Counted from the first letter of the stretch, positions 1 through 14,659 are shown. The stretch is 64,000 nt of DNA from Clavelina lepadiformis (GCF_947623445.1 NC_135246.1:13127856-13191855), one strand, 5' to 3'. A program made the numbers and translations. The notes: generated by a model not told the origin, from the letters alone.

Positions 1-207
1 GTCTAATTGCTGGTTTTAACATATAAATACAATACCGGCACTGACAAAGCACTACACATTCACTTATAATCTTGCTGCACTTGAAAATTGGTTCATGTTT
101 TAATACCATAGTTTACATCCAGATAGTACCACGAAAGATTTTCCTGCTTTTGTTCCTGGAAAACAGGTTGCTTTTTTTGACACGTGACTTGATTCACGAC
201 CTGACAA

Positions 208-213
208 TTTATT
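208..213 (-). terminator. candidate poly(A) signal of the Grb-family gene
   Basis: AATAAA on the minus strand, about 250 bases after the stop codon at 466-468. Position and orientation fit a 3' end; no transcript evidence. Confidence 0.5.
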
Positions 214-465
214 GGATTTTCATGGCAAATTTTAGAGTTTTTAGGGTACTTTATTGTTCCTCGATTAAAAAACTCAATAGATTTTTCACAACAAAAAACG
301 CGATTCAATAGCAAGAAAAAACATCACTGACGTAAAGGCAGTACATCACCACTTGGCTCTTGTTACGTCATAATAAATAAGGCTGACACGGGTCTCCCAC
401 AATGCAATAAGAATAAAGAAATTTGAAAAACAGAAAACAAAACCAGTATGCGCACGATGCGCAGA

Positions 466-3400
466 TCAGTGATAACTGCGGTGACATTCGTGCACAAGCA
501 CACAAGGTAATGAGCCCTTGTTTAGTCTATGGAAGTCGATAAACTGAATGAGGTCAAGGAATCTGGTCTCCCCGTTGTCGGACGTGTAAAAACATTTGCC
601 GTCTTTTTCAAGCTGCAAGATAACACAAAACGACGTGTATTAGCTGATCTATGACAAGTCGTGCTAACGTCATAGAATCACTGACTGACAAACCTGTGTG
701 ACCGGTATATGACGTGACTTTTGGTTATGACATATGGTTATGACGATTCCGCCCGGTATGGTGTGACTGTCGCGCACCAAAAAGGTTCTATGAAAATAAT
801 GATTGAACACGTCGTTACAAACCCATATTGATGGTAGTATTTGATAAATGAAACTGAGAAATTTCGCAGCTGAAAAGCTTTAGAAACCACATAAAGCTAT
901 GTCGTATATCACGTGATTCCCCACATGCGCATATTACAGCATCAGCTGTGGAAGTTATCCATATATGGGATAAATTTAAGTCGTTGGCCATTCCAGGATA
1001 CTTTGCTCCGAGTGTAAATAATACGCAGTTTACATTACCTAAGACCCGTTTAAATTCAATATTTACATTTTATAGAAAAAACCCGCCGTGGTCGTTGCAG
1101 CAATTGACCGAGACAGCAGGTTAAAAAACGCGGCTTTGCTAGCGATTAAGACGGATAAAGGTTATCAGATAAAAATGCGCTTTTCACCAACTTTTTTCAA
1201 GGGGAAAGAGAAAATTTCCAAGTCGATATTACGCGGCTACTCACCCGTCAAGGCTCCCGTGCCTCTGGATTTCATCTGTGGCCGCTTCACGTGATATCTT
1301 CCCGTAAAACCAGGGCTGTGTTTGATGTATTGCTGCAATGAAAGTGGAGAATGGTTCACTGTCGAACTTTGCGACGAAAGTATATTACCACATAGTTTTG
1401 GAGATTTGGAATATTAACTCCCTGAACCAGTTTAATTAAACACTTTGAAGCCTGAATTAGTTATAAAGTTTGGAATCCGCGCTTAGTATTCGTCAGAGAG
1501 GTCAAAGGTGAAACCGGTCTTATGATTGGGCTGTATACAGAACATATCGGAAACCAATGGAGAGTACAAAGTGCGTTTCATCACTTGATGATACAAAGTT
1601 TATACACGTCAAAACATCATGATGTGTTTCAAGATACTTACCGCGAGTAAACCAAGCTATGTCCCTCGTGGGAGCGGAATTCCCAACTAAACCTCTCTCC
1701 ATGGCTGCAAAATGATAAATATAATAATATGAGCAGATGTGTTATGATGCAACTCGAGATTAAGTCTGCGCGGGTTTTTATTTGTTCTTCCACAATGATA
1801 TAGTTTAAAACCATTTTAAATACTCGTTCGTCGCGTCTCGCTGAAAACGGCGCAATTGCTTATTTACAGTAAAACGTCTATTTAAAACACCACGCCGATC
1901 ACGCTTCTCACTCAAAATCACACCATAGCAAAAACTAAACTAAATGCGCTCGTTCTCAAATTCCAACCTGCTGAATTGTTTATTGTTCGATTCATGAGGC
2001 GGCGTCTCCATGACGATTGTTGTTCGAGTTCTACCATGGTTGCCTCCATCGGGTCTTGGATGATGCGGCCGGTGGCGCCACTGAAGTCCATGGCGACGAA
2101 GTTGGAGTCGTATTTCTGAACGAACAAACAGCACAGATACAGAGATGTGCTACTATGGGTGTGTTCCTAAGTTTTAAACTGAAGGAGCGATGAATTAGAT
2201 TCTTTGTCTTAAATTTATATGAGACATACGTTGATTGCTCGATCGCTCGACGAACGAATGAGGTTGGTCGGGCCGTATCTCCGGGCACTGAGATAGGATT
2301 CGTGGAAACGACTTCCATTCTAAGCAATAAATATAATGTGTAAAGTCTGTTTTGAAATATAAACACAACTATCGACAAACACCGTGGCACGTATGGCTCT
2401 TAGAGAGAAAATAGTCAGCCCAAGGATTAATCTATGTTTTTGAGCAGTCTCAGCGAAATAAGGTTAAACGAATAAAATCACTGCTATATTTTCTAGTTAA
2501 TTCATATAAGTCGTTCAGAGCCTAAACTCAATACCTCTTCACTACAGAATTAACATTACATATTAAGACCGAAATGTTTACAGACGAAAGCTAAACAATG
2601 ACCAACCATTGTAAGTCGAAGAGCACTGATCCAAGCCGACCTCACGTGATTATTTTCCGCGCAAAACCACCTGATGATTGAACCTGTTCGAAACGACCGT
2701 GGCTATGACGAAATATTGCCGATTAGATAAACGATATAGATAATATCAACTTTTAACATACAAACAACAATAAAAATAACTTACACGATATATCTCCAAA
2801 TTAGATGATCACGTACAATAGGGAGGTAGAATACATACACTTATTGAAATAGAATTTAAAGGTTACAATTACCTTCAAGCAGAATGAAAAGGCGGTTGGC
2901 GAGTTGTTGGCGACTTTCTTGTTGTTCACCGGGAACCAGACACGAGCAGAATGAACTTCGGCGATGCAGACTAAATTCATGGGTTCCTGCAACATTTAAA
3001 GAAATTGAAATCACGTTACGGCAGAGTCCTAACTTTAATAATTAGTAATAAGGCTGTCACTATTTTATGAGAAAACGTTTCGTACGTTCGAAGCTTTTTT
3101 TAAGTTTCTTAATAACCAAGCTTAAATGCTACAACACTAACCGAAACATAACAACCTAAATCTTCCTTCTAATCTCAGTCTATCTTAAAATAGACCATAT
3201 ATATTATATATAGCTAAAACCTAATTTTTGCATTTCGATTCTCCTAAGCTGCCTTTGACAAGGGTTAGTATAACCGTTAACCAACTTACGAAAAATGGCC
3301 ACTCTGTAATAATAACTTAAATTAATTAATCATTGATTGTCTGTAACGCTTGAATTTTTTAGGTAAAAATATTCGTACTCGTTAATTTCGATACAAAAAA

Positions 3401-6400
3401 CATTTATTTTCACACCTTGCTTGTGTTCTTGTTACTGAAGTAGAGGCCGGAATTTCGTAATATGCAATAAAGCTTTTTCCACGACCTTCGACCGACTTCG
3501 CGCACATGCAACCAGCCGCACATTTCCGGAGCAGTCTTGGTTAAAATGTGCTGCATCTGCATTCTTCTCACGCTATCAACGCCGGCGATCGCTGACGAGG
3601 AATTTCCCGGGTAAGTGAGCATATCCGGCGGAAGACAAAGCTGAAAAACAATCTGCTTTGTAAAGAAATTTCGTATGGAGGCAAAAAACAATTCCAAAAG
3701 GTTCCATGACAATATGAAATGTCTTTATTTCACAGTCAGGGAAGATCTCAGTTGGAATCAGTGCATTTTAATGGATTTAAAGTACGTAGTTGAACCTCTG
3801 TTCGAGATACGATTCAGTGACTGCTGGTACCCTTTTTTGATTTAGTGTCGCACAATTGAACTCAAATATAAACATCCTGCGTTTAAGGGAAGGTGATGAC
3901 GACATTATCCATCACATAGCTTTTAAGAGCTCGTAAATTATGCACAAATGCAATTTAAGTGTTTACTTGCGTTCTAGGACCTGATACACGTCTACATTTC
4001 GCAAAATATTTCACACATGCTGTCGAGTCAAGCATGTCGTCAATAAAATATCGTTTCCCTTTGTTTTTTGACCGGTCTGGCGTCAGCAAATATCAATTAA
4101 CACCGCGGAGTTAACTGAAATTTCCGGAGTCGAGTTGACAGAAAAAACGGGTCATTTTTGATTGGCAGTGACTAGTTCAATCACTAGGACAATGACATCA
4201 GTTTCAAGTGGATGTTCGCAAATAAGGCGCCAGCCTTGTTTTACCCAATGAACAACAACATTGTTGCGAGCGTTTGCTTTCTCATGCACAAACTCATACC
4301 TCTGGATTTTGAAGAATGGTGTACTTCGCTGAAGTTTTGTTCAGGCAAAATCTTACGATGTTTTCCGTCTCGGAACTGGATATGAGGTCATCCATTATCT
4401 CACAGTCTTCGACGTATCTCTCTGTAAAACAAATAAGGCAGTGACGTCAGTAATGTTAGCCTAACACGTGTTCCCAGTGGCATGTACGCCTCTTCAAAGT
4501 AGTAACCCACACATACAGATGAAGCAGAATGCATTTAAAAATTCTTGAAACTCTGACAGATGTATGTTTAAACCATCAACTAAATGTCCAAGTCTTGCGC
4601 AAAGTTGACCACGACCAGTTTTTGATATTAATTGCTACATGAAATCTGACGCAGTAAAAAGAACAGATTGTGACTAATGATATGACCTCAGCTGTTATCA
4701 AAGAATTTTAGGAGTTGCGCAACAAACCTTATAACAAGAAATTCGACAAACTTGGTAAACAAGTGATAGTTAGAAATTGGACAATTGGATAAGCAAAACT
4801 GTGTCACGCAGCAGTAAAAAAGTACATATACATGAAAGTCGTTGTACAAAGTACGTAAAGCACCACGTGGTAGGTCAATCGGTTCTGCATAACAGGAAAT
4901 TGCAAATATTTTCAAACTGTGGACCAAGCATAAAGTTATTAAACTGGGTGAATATTCCAAAGCGTTAAGGTTTTATGTTATAATTAAGCGCCCACCTATC
5001 ATAGTTTCTGAGTTTTGCTCGATGATAGACCACTGTGTAAGATCTGGATTTCTTTGAAGCTTCGTGAGCAGTTTGTGAAGTAGGAGCGCGCACGTTGATG
5101 AATGCGGAAGCTCGATCTCCTTCCAGCGAGCGAGGTCGGTAACCCAAATATTCCAATTTATCTGAAAAGGTGCGTTTTGATTTATAGTGGAAGTTGCGCT
5201 CGTGTGCAAAGCACACATGGATCGTTATGCTAAAGACAAGTGAATGGAACTTCCTAAATTAACGTCGACGGCGGTTAGCTTTCAAAAGCGGCGCAATTAA
5301 AACACTTACTTTGATCTACGACTATATGCGCTTACGTAATTCCTGGTAAAAGAATACGTCGGCGCGATTTGCATTTCAAACGATAAAAACAAGGGAATTA
5401 TTAATAGGTATTGATCTATACATTATTCAGTTATGATTCACATCTTTTAATGAAACAATATTTTGCTCACTTGTTTTGATCCGTTTCTCTGTATTTTGCA
5501 CGAGTTCATTCTCTCCATTTTCTGATGCAAAAGGGAGCTAGATTGGGACGAAGACGGGGTGGATGGCATCGAGTGCGCATGCGCAGATGAATGAGACGAG
5601 CACGCGAGATCAGAATGGGAACCGAACAACTTCCTGAACGAATTTAGATCGCTATTTTCGACGTAGACCACTCACAGAAAGTTTAGGTAAAACAGTAAAC
5701 CTTGGGCTACAATCGCTACATATAAGCATTTATTTATAGTTCCTCGGGAAGTTTACTGAGCTAGATATGCAAATGACTGTACCGTAATTAATTTATGTGG
5801 CCAACATACATATGCGATAAAAGTGACATAAACGTGACACAAATTCGGTACCTCTTCGCCAGAATAGCCACAGGTAAGGATTTAAGAAAATGTTTGTCGA
5901 AAAAACTTGTTTTGTTCGTTGTATGGCTCCCTTCTTCGCTTGTTATTGACTCGTTACTTTCATGCAGGGCATCTGAGTACCATGGACAAGCACTATTAGC
6001 AATTACAGTATAAGCCTATCACTGGAATGTTTTATTCGACATAATTATCACAGATTACTGTTAGTAAATTAAAGCGTAAGAGTTTAACTTATGATTCACA
6101 TAATCTGTTATTTTGTTGTTTACGATTTTAACCGAACCTGCGTAAGTCTCTGTAACTAGCAAAACAACAAGTTGACCACCTCGTCAAACTGTATGGCAGC
6201 TATGATTTTACATCGAAAAAACTGTCAAATGTCCACTCCTAGATCGTTCTACTTGTTCATGAACTTATCACAAAATCACTTTAACCACATAAATCAAACT
6301 TCAGCACTGACAAAGCAAGCATTTAATTTACGGTATTACTCGGTCGTTTATATGCTTAATTGGTTACGTAATTTTAACCACATGAACGCAATTGCGTTTA

Positions 6401-8702
6401 CTAAAATTGTCTTTGAAACATAAGTTTCAAGAGGGTCCAACTAATTCCAGACTAATCAGTAACCATACCTTGACAAGCAACAAACCAAATTACCGCGCTC
6501 TATTACAACAAGCCCAAACTACACACCGGGCATTACAAACGTCTACAATAACCGGTAATGATTCTTGCTAATACAAAAAAATCCCGGATGCCATCTTTAC
6601 GTATTGCCCAGTCAATCATCGGGTTATTAGACGGAAGTATGAATATAGCTTACGTAGTGTAGTTGAAAGATAATACATCAGTGTACAAAAGCGTTTGCAA
6701 ATATCAAAAGTGTGCGATTAATTATAATGACTAACTTTTTCGATGTGTACTAGATTCTCATGAAACCAGTGTTGTTTTGAGTGACTAATTAAGTTATTTC
6801 GTTTGTTCCATCATGTTTCACAGAATATATAACAATACTTCGACTAGCCTGCTAGTCTAACGCAACTTTTACCAAAAGATTCGCTATAAACAACTCGAAA
6901 CACATATTTTCCGACAAGTTAGGTCTGTTGAAACCTATAACTGTACACAGTAATTAATCCGGTACTAAACCAAGGGTAAGTTACACTGCAACACACTTTC
7001 AAGCATCTTTGTCTTTCTGTGAGGCATCAACCACTCTGCGAATCATTGTAATTTCCTAAGCTGCATTTGTGAATTACACGCTTGTCTCTAACAGTCTAAT
7101 CTATATCAAGCGCAACGCTAATTAATAAAAGCTAACTTTTGTTTACGATGAAGTGAAAAAAAAGAGCTGACTCCAGTCATGTAGAGCGAAATAAACCGAT
7201 ATATCGTAGAGAGATCAAAAACTCAACCTATTTACAAGTGATATAGACCAGATGCCACATGGAAGCAAAGGCGTGAGATCATAGAAGAAACTCCCTCTCC
7301 AGTGAATGAGTCATAAAAACACAGGGTTAAAAATGAGCAAAAAAACAGTCTTAACACAACCGCCAGTAGCGACTTGTGTAGTTAGAGAAAAAAGTTTCGA
7401 TTTGGCACTTGGAGTGGTAAACGAAGAAATAAAACTCCACCTATAATTGGTTTCCTAATGCAAATTGAGAAACATCTAAACAGTAATTTCCTAACCTTTT
7501 GTTTAGTTCCACCATACGCGCTTGTCCTAATTACAATGAATCACTCAAACTCAGACCGACTTAATTTTTCCTATCGCAAGTACATAGAGATTACGCAAGA
7601 CCAATTAATTCCTTTTTCTTGCAGGCAGATTGCGTGAATTCTAATTAGTACCCTTAAACTGTTTCTTTTCATTTAAGACTTTATTTAAACTGTTACAGAT
7701 TATTATCAATAATTACCACGTGAAAAAATATATTGGATTAGAGATTTTTTGAACTATCACAACGAGCGTATACAGGTTTGATTAAAGTAGAAAAACAGCA
7801 CAAATTTGGATCATAGTGCACCTGTATTCGATCACAAAATATACAGTTTATATGACTAATATGCCGCATGCTGCCCAGAAAACCGTTAATCAGAATCATA
7901 AATACTATTTTACCCACCTCCATCTCCTGAAGAACTACTGAGGTCGGTGACGTCAGTTTGTGATGTGTCATCATTTCCTATATCTATTTGCTGTATCAGC
8001 GATTCCAAGTCCACGTCGTCCTCTGCAAAATGAAAAAATTAAAGAAAATTATTTGACAACATTGTCGAATTACATCTAACGTTTGGTGAAAAACGAAATT
8101 TTGGTTTATTAATTGATATCATCAATTATATAATTACTTGAGTGATCAGCTGACAAATTAAATTGATTAAAGGGAAGATCTGTAAACGAAAATAGCCTAG
8201 GTCAATGCCTAACTTAGTTTTCCAGCTTAACGTTAACCACACTTGGATGATGATAAAATCACAAAAATAAAAAGTACATGGGCATTAGTTTAAAAGCCGT
8301 AAAACACATCATTTGGGCAATCGTGTATGTATGTTGCAGTACTGCAACTATGGGCGGAATGTTAATCTCATATAACACGCTTGAATCATCGTCTTGTAGC
8401 AGAAATAAGGTAGGCCACATAGAACAGCGGGATATCGTGTTTCATCTTATAGGCAGAGAAAGGTAGACAGCATCGGATGAGAGAAGCCGATGAAAAAATA
8501 CTATCAGCTACATGCTACATAAATATGATCCCATGGGGTATACAAAATGTAACTTTGTCTCTAATAGTGGTGAGAAACTGCCATTGGTAATTTAACCAAG
8601 GGCATTGTATACAAGCAAAATGCGTCATAAAATACGTCAATGGATAATTAAAAACTCACCTTTGTTTTCAAGTAACTTCTGAGACTGCACACAGGTTGAC
8701 AT
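466..8702 (-). CDS. GRB7/10/14: Grb7/10/14-family SH2 adaptor (RA-PH-BPS-SH2), 14 coding exons
   Basis: Cytoplasmic adaptor that binds activated receptor tyrosine kinases, including the insulin receptor in vertebrate relatives. Coding exons in transcript order: 8660-8702, 7918-8022, 5471-5670, 4996-5161, 4300-4421, 3416-3640, 2873-2986, 2607-2702, 2230-2319, 1968-2115, 1642-1704, 1245-1332, 694-787, 466-612. All junctions are GT-AG with matching phase, giving 566 aa (family about 530-595). RA domain about residues 117-185 (WSIIEQNSE, ERYVEDCEIM). PH domain about 250-356 (SWKKLYCILRNSGLYFS). BPS about 388-440 (FVAMDFSGATGRIIQDP). SH2 465-562, beginning WFYGKISRE, with phosphotyrosine-binding Arg492 in FLVRDS and the family C-end DLIQFIDFHRLNKGSLPC. 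The N-terminus is Ser-rich and lacks the vertebrate Pro-rich PxIPNPFPEL motif. Vertebrates have three paralogues; this looks like a single pro-orthologue. The start rests on MSTCVQSQKLLENK and a phase-1 splice; a further 5' exon is possible. Confidence 0.5.
3046..3330. repeat. dispersed repeat family A, copy 1 (in Grb-family intron 6)
   Basis: Begins with AGGCTGTCACTATTTTA, then a run rich in CTTAAATGYTA and AACCTAAA steps, then CTCCTAAGCTGCC. The same ordered blocks occur at 30347-30575 and 37148-37365. No target duplication or coding capacity seen; class unknown (SINE or MITE relic possible). Confidence 0.5.
5671..7917 (-). other. Grb-family intron 2 (2.25 kb)
   Basis: Largest intron of the gene, phase 1, flanked by a donor after a split Gly/Val codon and the acceptor at 5671-5672. 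It is AT-rich. I see no coding exon or repeat that I can name inside it. Confidence 0.5.
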
Positions 8703-11263
8703 CTTTTATCGCTTTTGAATCATAATATAAACAAAGATTTAACTACACCTGTACCTAATCCTGCAAAAATAAAGTTTGAAAGAAAACGCAGTTGTTGTGT
8801 AAAAAGTTGCGCTATACACAAAATCATTCAATCATACTGTACAGTACTGTACTCTATTTTACAACTGAGAATAGTTCACACCCTGAGGCTCAATCTTTGT
8901 CTTTGCACTTGCTCAGTGATGCATTAGATAATGCATTTTACCAACATTTCACCTTTCAAACTTGTTTTATCTGACCTTGGAGTTTAAGGCATTGAGAAAA
9001 TTGCAAATAAACAATTAATTTACTACAGCTTGTTGTTCAATAAATTAAGTCAATTCTTTAATTATAGTCTCAGCTACACTTAACCACAAAACCATAATAA
9101 TGAAAATATGAAGAAAGCGATTGTTTACCCTCACTTATAAATTTAACTAAATGTAACTTATGCAACAGCTGCACACAGTAAATCTGACACCTGCAAACGC
9201 ACAGTATGAAGCTAGCACTCAATCTGAAATACAACATAACTGGTTGATTATATAACAGACCTCTGGGACTTTTTATAAAATGTGATTAAACAGGCACTCC
9301 TACTACATCAAACCATTATAATCAAACTAAAGCCAAAGTTGAGCATTATGCCATTTCAGCAAACACTGGAGTGTAGAATTTCCAAAGTTCTGCTAATAGT
9401 TTGATACCATTCAAAGCAGACTGCTGTGGGCTGTTGTATACACAATTTCAGGCCTGATGCAAACCTCAATAGAAGTGAGCGAAAGGTGATATTTACAAAT
9501 GTTAAGTCTGCCAATGGTGGGTTTTGAAACAAAGACCATCATTGTTAAAACATTCACCAAGCTAACAACCAGGGAATCAAGACTTGGGGGAAATCTGGCG
9601 TGGAGAATGACGTCAAACAACCTTTTAAAATACAGCTTGTACCAAGTGAAGCGTAGCTATGCCATGATACCAATCACCAGCCAATATTTATACAACTGAT
9701 AACAGTGGCTGCATTGTTTGAAGTTAAACTTATTCTGTTTGCACAGGGCCCAACTCTAAAAAATTAAGTAAGAGAACTGGTCTACTCTAATCTCATACAA
9801 GGTATTTAAAATGAATTAAGCTAAAATGCTTAAAAGATTGTATGCTAGTATTGACTTTGTTAGTTCTAAGAAGAACCAGTCATAAATCAAAATATAAATA
9901 TGCTGAGCATCAAATGTCTTACACATACAGTTTTACGAAGCATTATTGATATTCATGTATAAATAAAACTTTCTTTCATCAACAAGGAGTTTTATCAAAC
10001 CAAATCTTGACTCAACAAAATTAGAGACTCATCTTAGGGTTTGGCTGGTATCTGTAGCAATGTACTGTATGATACATTGTATGAAAAAATACAATACTGA
10101 CATAAAAAGCACTTTTATGAAGTAATATTCCACAATCTACATAGCTAAATTATTCATTGCACACATATACAAACATAGCGAAACATGCTAATAACCTAGT
10201 CACAGATTTGAGATTTTAATGTAAAGTTTGAACATAAATAAGAAAACATTGAATCGTGGTAGACTGGTGCCTTTTAATCATCAAAAAAAATTTACTTTAT
10301 AATGAAAAAAACTGTTAATATCAAAAGCCTGTGACATAAAATATTGCCTGTCTTCTAGCAGATACTAAGTTACATATGCAAATCAAAAGTAGACGATGTA
10401 GCCTAAAATGACAATACTAACGATTGCTATTAAATAAACCATGAGTTAGACTACCATACTGTCCCAGCTCTATCAATATGTCTTCAGCATACCAAAATAT
10501 CCACAGTACACCTATACAATACATAAAAACGCAAGCTAAACAACCACGCTATTCCTGGGCTAGAATGTCTGTTAACAACAAACGTACGATACTAGAAACG
10601 ACTACGATCATGATAACCTGCTAAACCTTATGTACCTGCGGCTGTACATACCTTCACGATATTTACAAAGTAGGGTAAGATGCATTAACTCAGGTTGCTC
10701 GTGGTACCTAAACTGCCGTTATGCCTAGCCAATTTAAACAGAATGAAACAGGCAGTTGCCAGTAACTTCAGCGTACATCGCGGTGTACACGACGCACGCG
10801 CACGCGAGTTCACTTGACACCAAAGTTCGTTTGTAACTAAGCAAAGTCTAAAATAAAACGTCATACTTAACCATCGCACTGGAACGAGCGATTCTTTACA
10901 GTTATCGTTATCATTGAAGTGAGCTGCGTCATCAATTCACTCGTTTTCATGTTCCTGTCATACAGTTTTTGTCTCTCTATTTACACTGAAGCGATGTGAT
11001 AATAAACCAGGCATTTTTGTCATACTACTGCCGATGATTTGGTGTTACGTCATGCGGATTACAGGGCGCAGTGATATCGTTGTTGCAAAATAATGTAAAC
11101 CGTACGTAACATTTGCTGTTACAATTTTTAACTCGTATGAAAAGCGATACAACATTTTTGTCCCAAAGAATCGTTTTCTTCAAACCGCCGAAGTCTTTAT
11201 GACATACTTTAAGATTTTCCAGCGATGAAAGACCAACTTTGGTACGTCTTTCTTGGTAGTAAT

Positions 11264-11294
11264 AATTAATTAATTAATTAATTAATTAATTAAT
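11264..11294. repeat. (TTAA)n microsatellite
   Basis: Thirty-one bases of perfect AATT/TTAA tetranucleotide repeat. Confidence 0.5.
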
Positions 11295-13803
11295 CTATCC
11301 ATACACCACCTTCATCCCAGCAAGCACACAACAGTACCATTATAACTTGTAGGAATATACCGTCACTGTGCGAAAATATTGAACCTGTACCTTGGCGCAC
11401 ATGCTGTAATTGCATGAAGTTAATGCATGGTCGTTCACGTCACCCATCAACCTTATGCCCAATAGACGTCATAAATTTATTCGGCATGTTTAAACAGATT
11501 TTTGTGTGTGTGATTTTAACCAGGCTAGTTCATCTGCTTACGGTCCCGTTTTGTTATCGTAAACTCCTAATCAACTAGGCCAAGAGAATACTAAGTAAAT
11601 ATAACGTTGGTTACCACCAGAAAGCAAGGTTGCAATGAAGTCAACTTAAGGATCAGATCAAACGCCGCGAGAATTAGATCGAATGCCGAGCATATCAAAC
11701 AAAATCTGTTAACGTATGAATCAAATCAGAAAGCAACTTTTTAAAATCTAGCTCTTGGCTTACTTTCCTTAATTCTACTTCTTGCTATGCTCCTTGCTTG
11801 GTCTTTATTATAGCTTTCGTCAAAGGTAACCAAGCTTGACGGCTTAAAGTTTTTAAACTTTCGTTAACGTTATAGTTAGACGATTTACATATCTCAACGT
11901 CATGTCTAGTTAACGTGTCAGACCAGTTGGCGAAATATGCACCTGCAATAGAATGAATTACGTTAAATTTAAACCAAGATAATGCCAGGTTGTTGTTAAC
12001 CGGTCCACGCTCAGCAACCAGATTGCTTCCAAACAGGAAGCGATATGACCTCACCAAGTTGAAAGAACTGATTCCTCCTTACGCATTACCGTTTTTCCAT
12101 CTCTTTGAACGTCATTTTTACCTGAACATCTCAGCGTTCTCGTCATTCTCGAAACTAATGCAGTACTGCAACACAAACTTTGAAAAAAGTTTTTGTGTTT
12201 CAGAAAAAGATGTTTTAGCAACAGAAACATATGCGGTATCCTTCCGCAAATGGTGATTAATTATAATGATACCATTTCACTACGAAAAAGAGTAAAACTG
12301 TTTTTCTTAAGCTGGCTTCACTCGGTTTTGCCTTCTGGTTTCTTTCGAGGAAAATCTATTGAGATAAAATCTGCCATTTTGATTTTCTCTTCAGTTCTTT
12401 TTATAATTTTAAAGGTTAAAATAACTTTAGTTGCTGTCCTTAAAAAGTTTGAAAAGAAAGAATAAAGTGATGAGAAGGGTCCAAGTGGATTAAATGCTAC
12501 AAAACGCAATAAGAAATTAAATGTCTCTATAATGAATTGAGCAACTTTTCTCCTCAATTGATTTGCCATTATATACAATATGCAGAAAAATAATTGTTTC
12601 AGTTGATGATTAATTACTCTTCCAAAGGAAACGGTAAGCTAAGACTATAATAACTTGCGTGATAACCATCACTGTGGAAGGGAAAATACCGGAAAGCCTA
12701 GCATGCAACAGGTTTATTAGAAGAATAAGACCAAATGCCTGAGAAGTAAAACTAAACCCGTTAATTCGAAGATTGAAAAAAAAAGCGTAATAATTTTTAA
12801 ACATGATGGGCAGACGTTTCAATAAAATCGCTAAGGCTTGTGTCAAATTTATGTAGATTTAAACCTGTTTCGCTGTACATGTTTTAAACTTTCAACCCAA
12901 CTTTGACCAGGAAGACTTTTCAACATCAGACAAAAAAGCTGTTTGATAGCGCCATCTAGTGTCTTTCGTACCTGCAGGTTTAACATGACAGAATGTACTC
13001 CAATGATGCTAGATGCTTACATAACATGTCAATTTGGGGTTTCACGAAAAATTTAGTTTACTTAGCCGTTGTTCTCACTTTGGTAAAAAGCAGTGTTGAA
13101 GAGACAAGCAATGCTTGGTGTAGCGCATATCTTTCGCTGGGTCGCACCTAGTAGGCTAACCCAAGCCAAATCTGCATGCCACTTTGTTTAGTTTGATAAT
13201 TCCGCGTGTAGGTAAGAGGCATGCTAGTCTCAGCGAAAAATGATCTTATCTGTTACGCTAGCGTTTTTAACAAAAATGGAAAGACTTCTTGACCCTGACG
13301 TTTTCACGGTCAACATTGTAAACATAAATTCAAAACAGTTTTAACACAAAACAGCATTGAAGCATATCCGTTACTCTACAGCGGATCAACAAACAAATTT
13401 TTAGGTGAGAACATTTTAAGTTTTATTACGAGCCTCAAAACGATATTGCAACGTACAATCAAAAGATCGAAAAACGGGACTTAATCAATACCCATCGATA
13501 CAAGAAACGAAATTTCAAAAAAACGAAAAAACGCGACATTATCCGACAACTTCCATGCACCTTATCCGCTTTACTTCCTTTATTAAATGTTTCCGCAACG
13601 GTTGGTTAGCTCTGCTGTAACATCTCACAGTAATACACACATATATGCGAATAAGATACTTTCAACGTTAAATAGAACACGAAATTTCGTATACAGTTGA
13701 AGTTGATAAAATGGGAAAAACAGAGAGCACGGCACAGGAAAAACAGTTATAAATAAGACATAAACACACGTCACAATGCAAAGGTTTTCGCTATTTTGAT
13801 GGC

Positions 13804-13809
13804 TTTATT
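13804..13809 (-). terminator. candidate poly(A) signal of sphingomyelin synthase gene
   Basis: AATAAA on the minus strand about 1 kb past the stop codon at 14815-14817. Other AT-rich variants lie nearby, so the true site is uncertain. Confidence 0.5.
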
Positions 13810-14252
13810 AATCCTTCGGTTACACCAAGAAACACTGACAGCACTTTCAACAACGGTTGAAGACGAATCAATTGACAGGGATAGTTGTAAAAGGAAGAAG
13901 TTTGGCAAAGGTTGAGTGTCGTCTCTACTGACAGAAAAAGATTTCGATTTAACTAAAATAAAATGAAAGTATAAAATTGACTGTCGCGAAAACGAGAACA
14001 GTAGACGTTACGCCAAACGAAAAAAAGACTTACAAAAATTTACACGCACTGTCAGATATATTATTTTCGAAAATGCGACGGCAAATGAAACGATGAAGCG
14101 ATCTGAACGTTAAAATGCATCGATAATGGTCGCCCACCAATGTGTAATTACGTGGTCTTAAAAATAGATCTAAAGCAAAATGAAAATCAAATGCAAGTTG
14201 ACCTGCTCACGAAATAAAGTTCATATTGTTCTTAATTCGCAAATGATGATGT

Positions 14253-14270
14253 CATTCATTCATTCATTCA
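14253..14270. repeat. (CATT)n microsatellite
   Basis: Four and a half perfect CATT units, probably inside the 3'UTR of the sphingomyelin synthase gene. Confidence 0.5.
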
Positions 14271-14640
14271 AATATAATTAAAAATACAATTTCCTAAGCT
14301 AAGGGCATAGCAACATCGACCATCGATTAGTGCAATTCGACTACACGTGATGGCAGGGCACCAAGAGACGGATTATACCAAATTGCGAGATGTCCAAAGC
14401 GGGCCAATCTCATTTAAGTGGGTTACAAGGCCGGCTCCAAACATGATAATATTGATAATTGTTTAAAACGAAGTTTTTGAAGTCTGCTCATATTTGGTTT
14501 CGTTGGAAGCAATAATTATTGGTAATTGATAATTGGTCAATACATAAAAAAGGATAGAGCAGTTGGCTGTACATGGAGCTGGGTTCAGAAGTTTGGTGTC
14601 AACTCAACCTTCTCAGTTTAAATTCGGGGTCGACTCAACC

Positions 14641-14659
14641 GATTCGGATTCGGATTCGG
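14641..14659. repeat. (GATTCG)n short tandem repeat
   Basis: Three hexamer units, about 150 bases past the sphingomyelin synthase stop codon, likely in its 3'UTR. Confidence 0.5.

Noticed and set aside
700..708. Alternative donor after His-Ile-Pro in Grb-family exon 13 (CCG|GTCACA)
   Set aside because: Weak donor. The next one, CAG|GTTTGT, keeps phase with the last exon and adds Val-Thr-Gln, which fits SH2 spacing.
1088..1294. Plus-strand frame with an SH2-like flavour (DSRLKNAALLAIKTDKGYQI)
   Set aside because: It lies antisense to the Grb-family gene, overlaps its SH2 exon 12 and lacks partner exons. The true SH2 exons were found on the minus strand in matching phase.
1316..1332. Acceptor ACACAG|CCC for Grb-family exon 12
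   Set aside because: The stronger upstream acceptor TTCATTGCAG gives the correct phase and the family sequence IHQTQPWFYGK.
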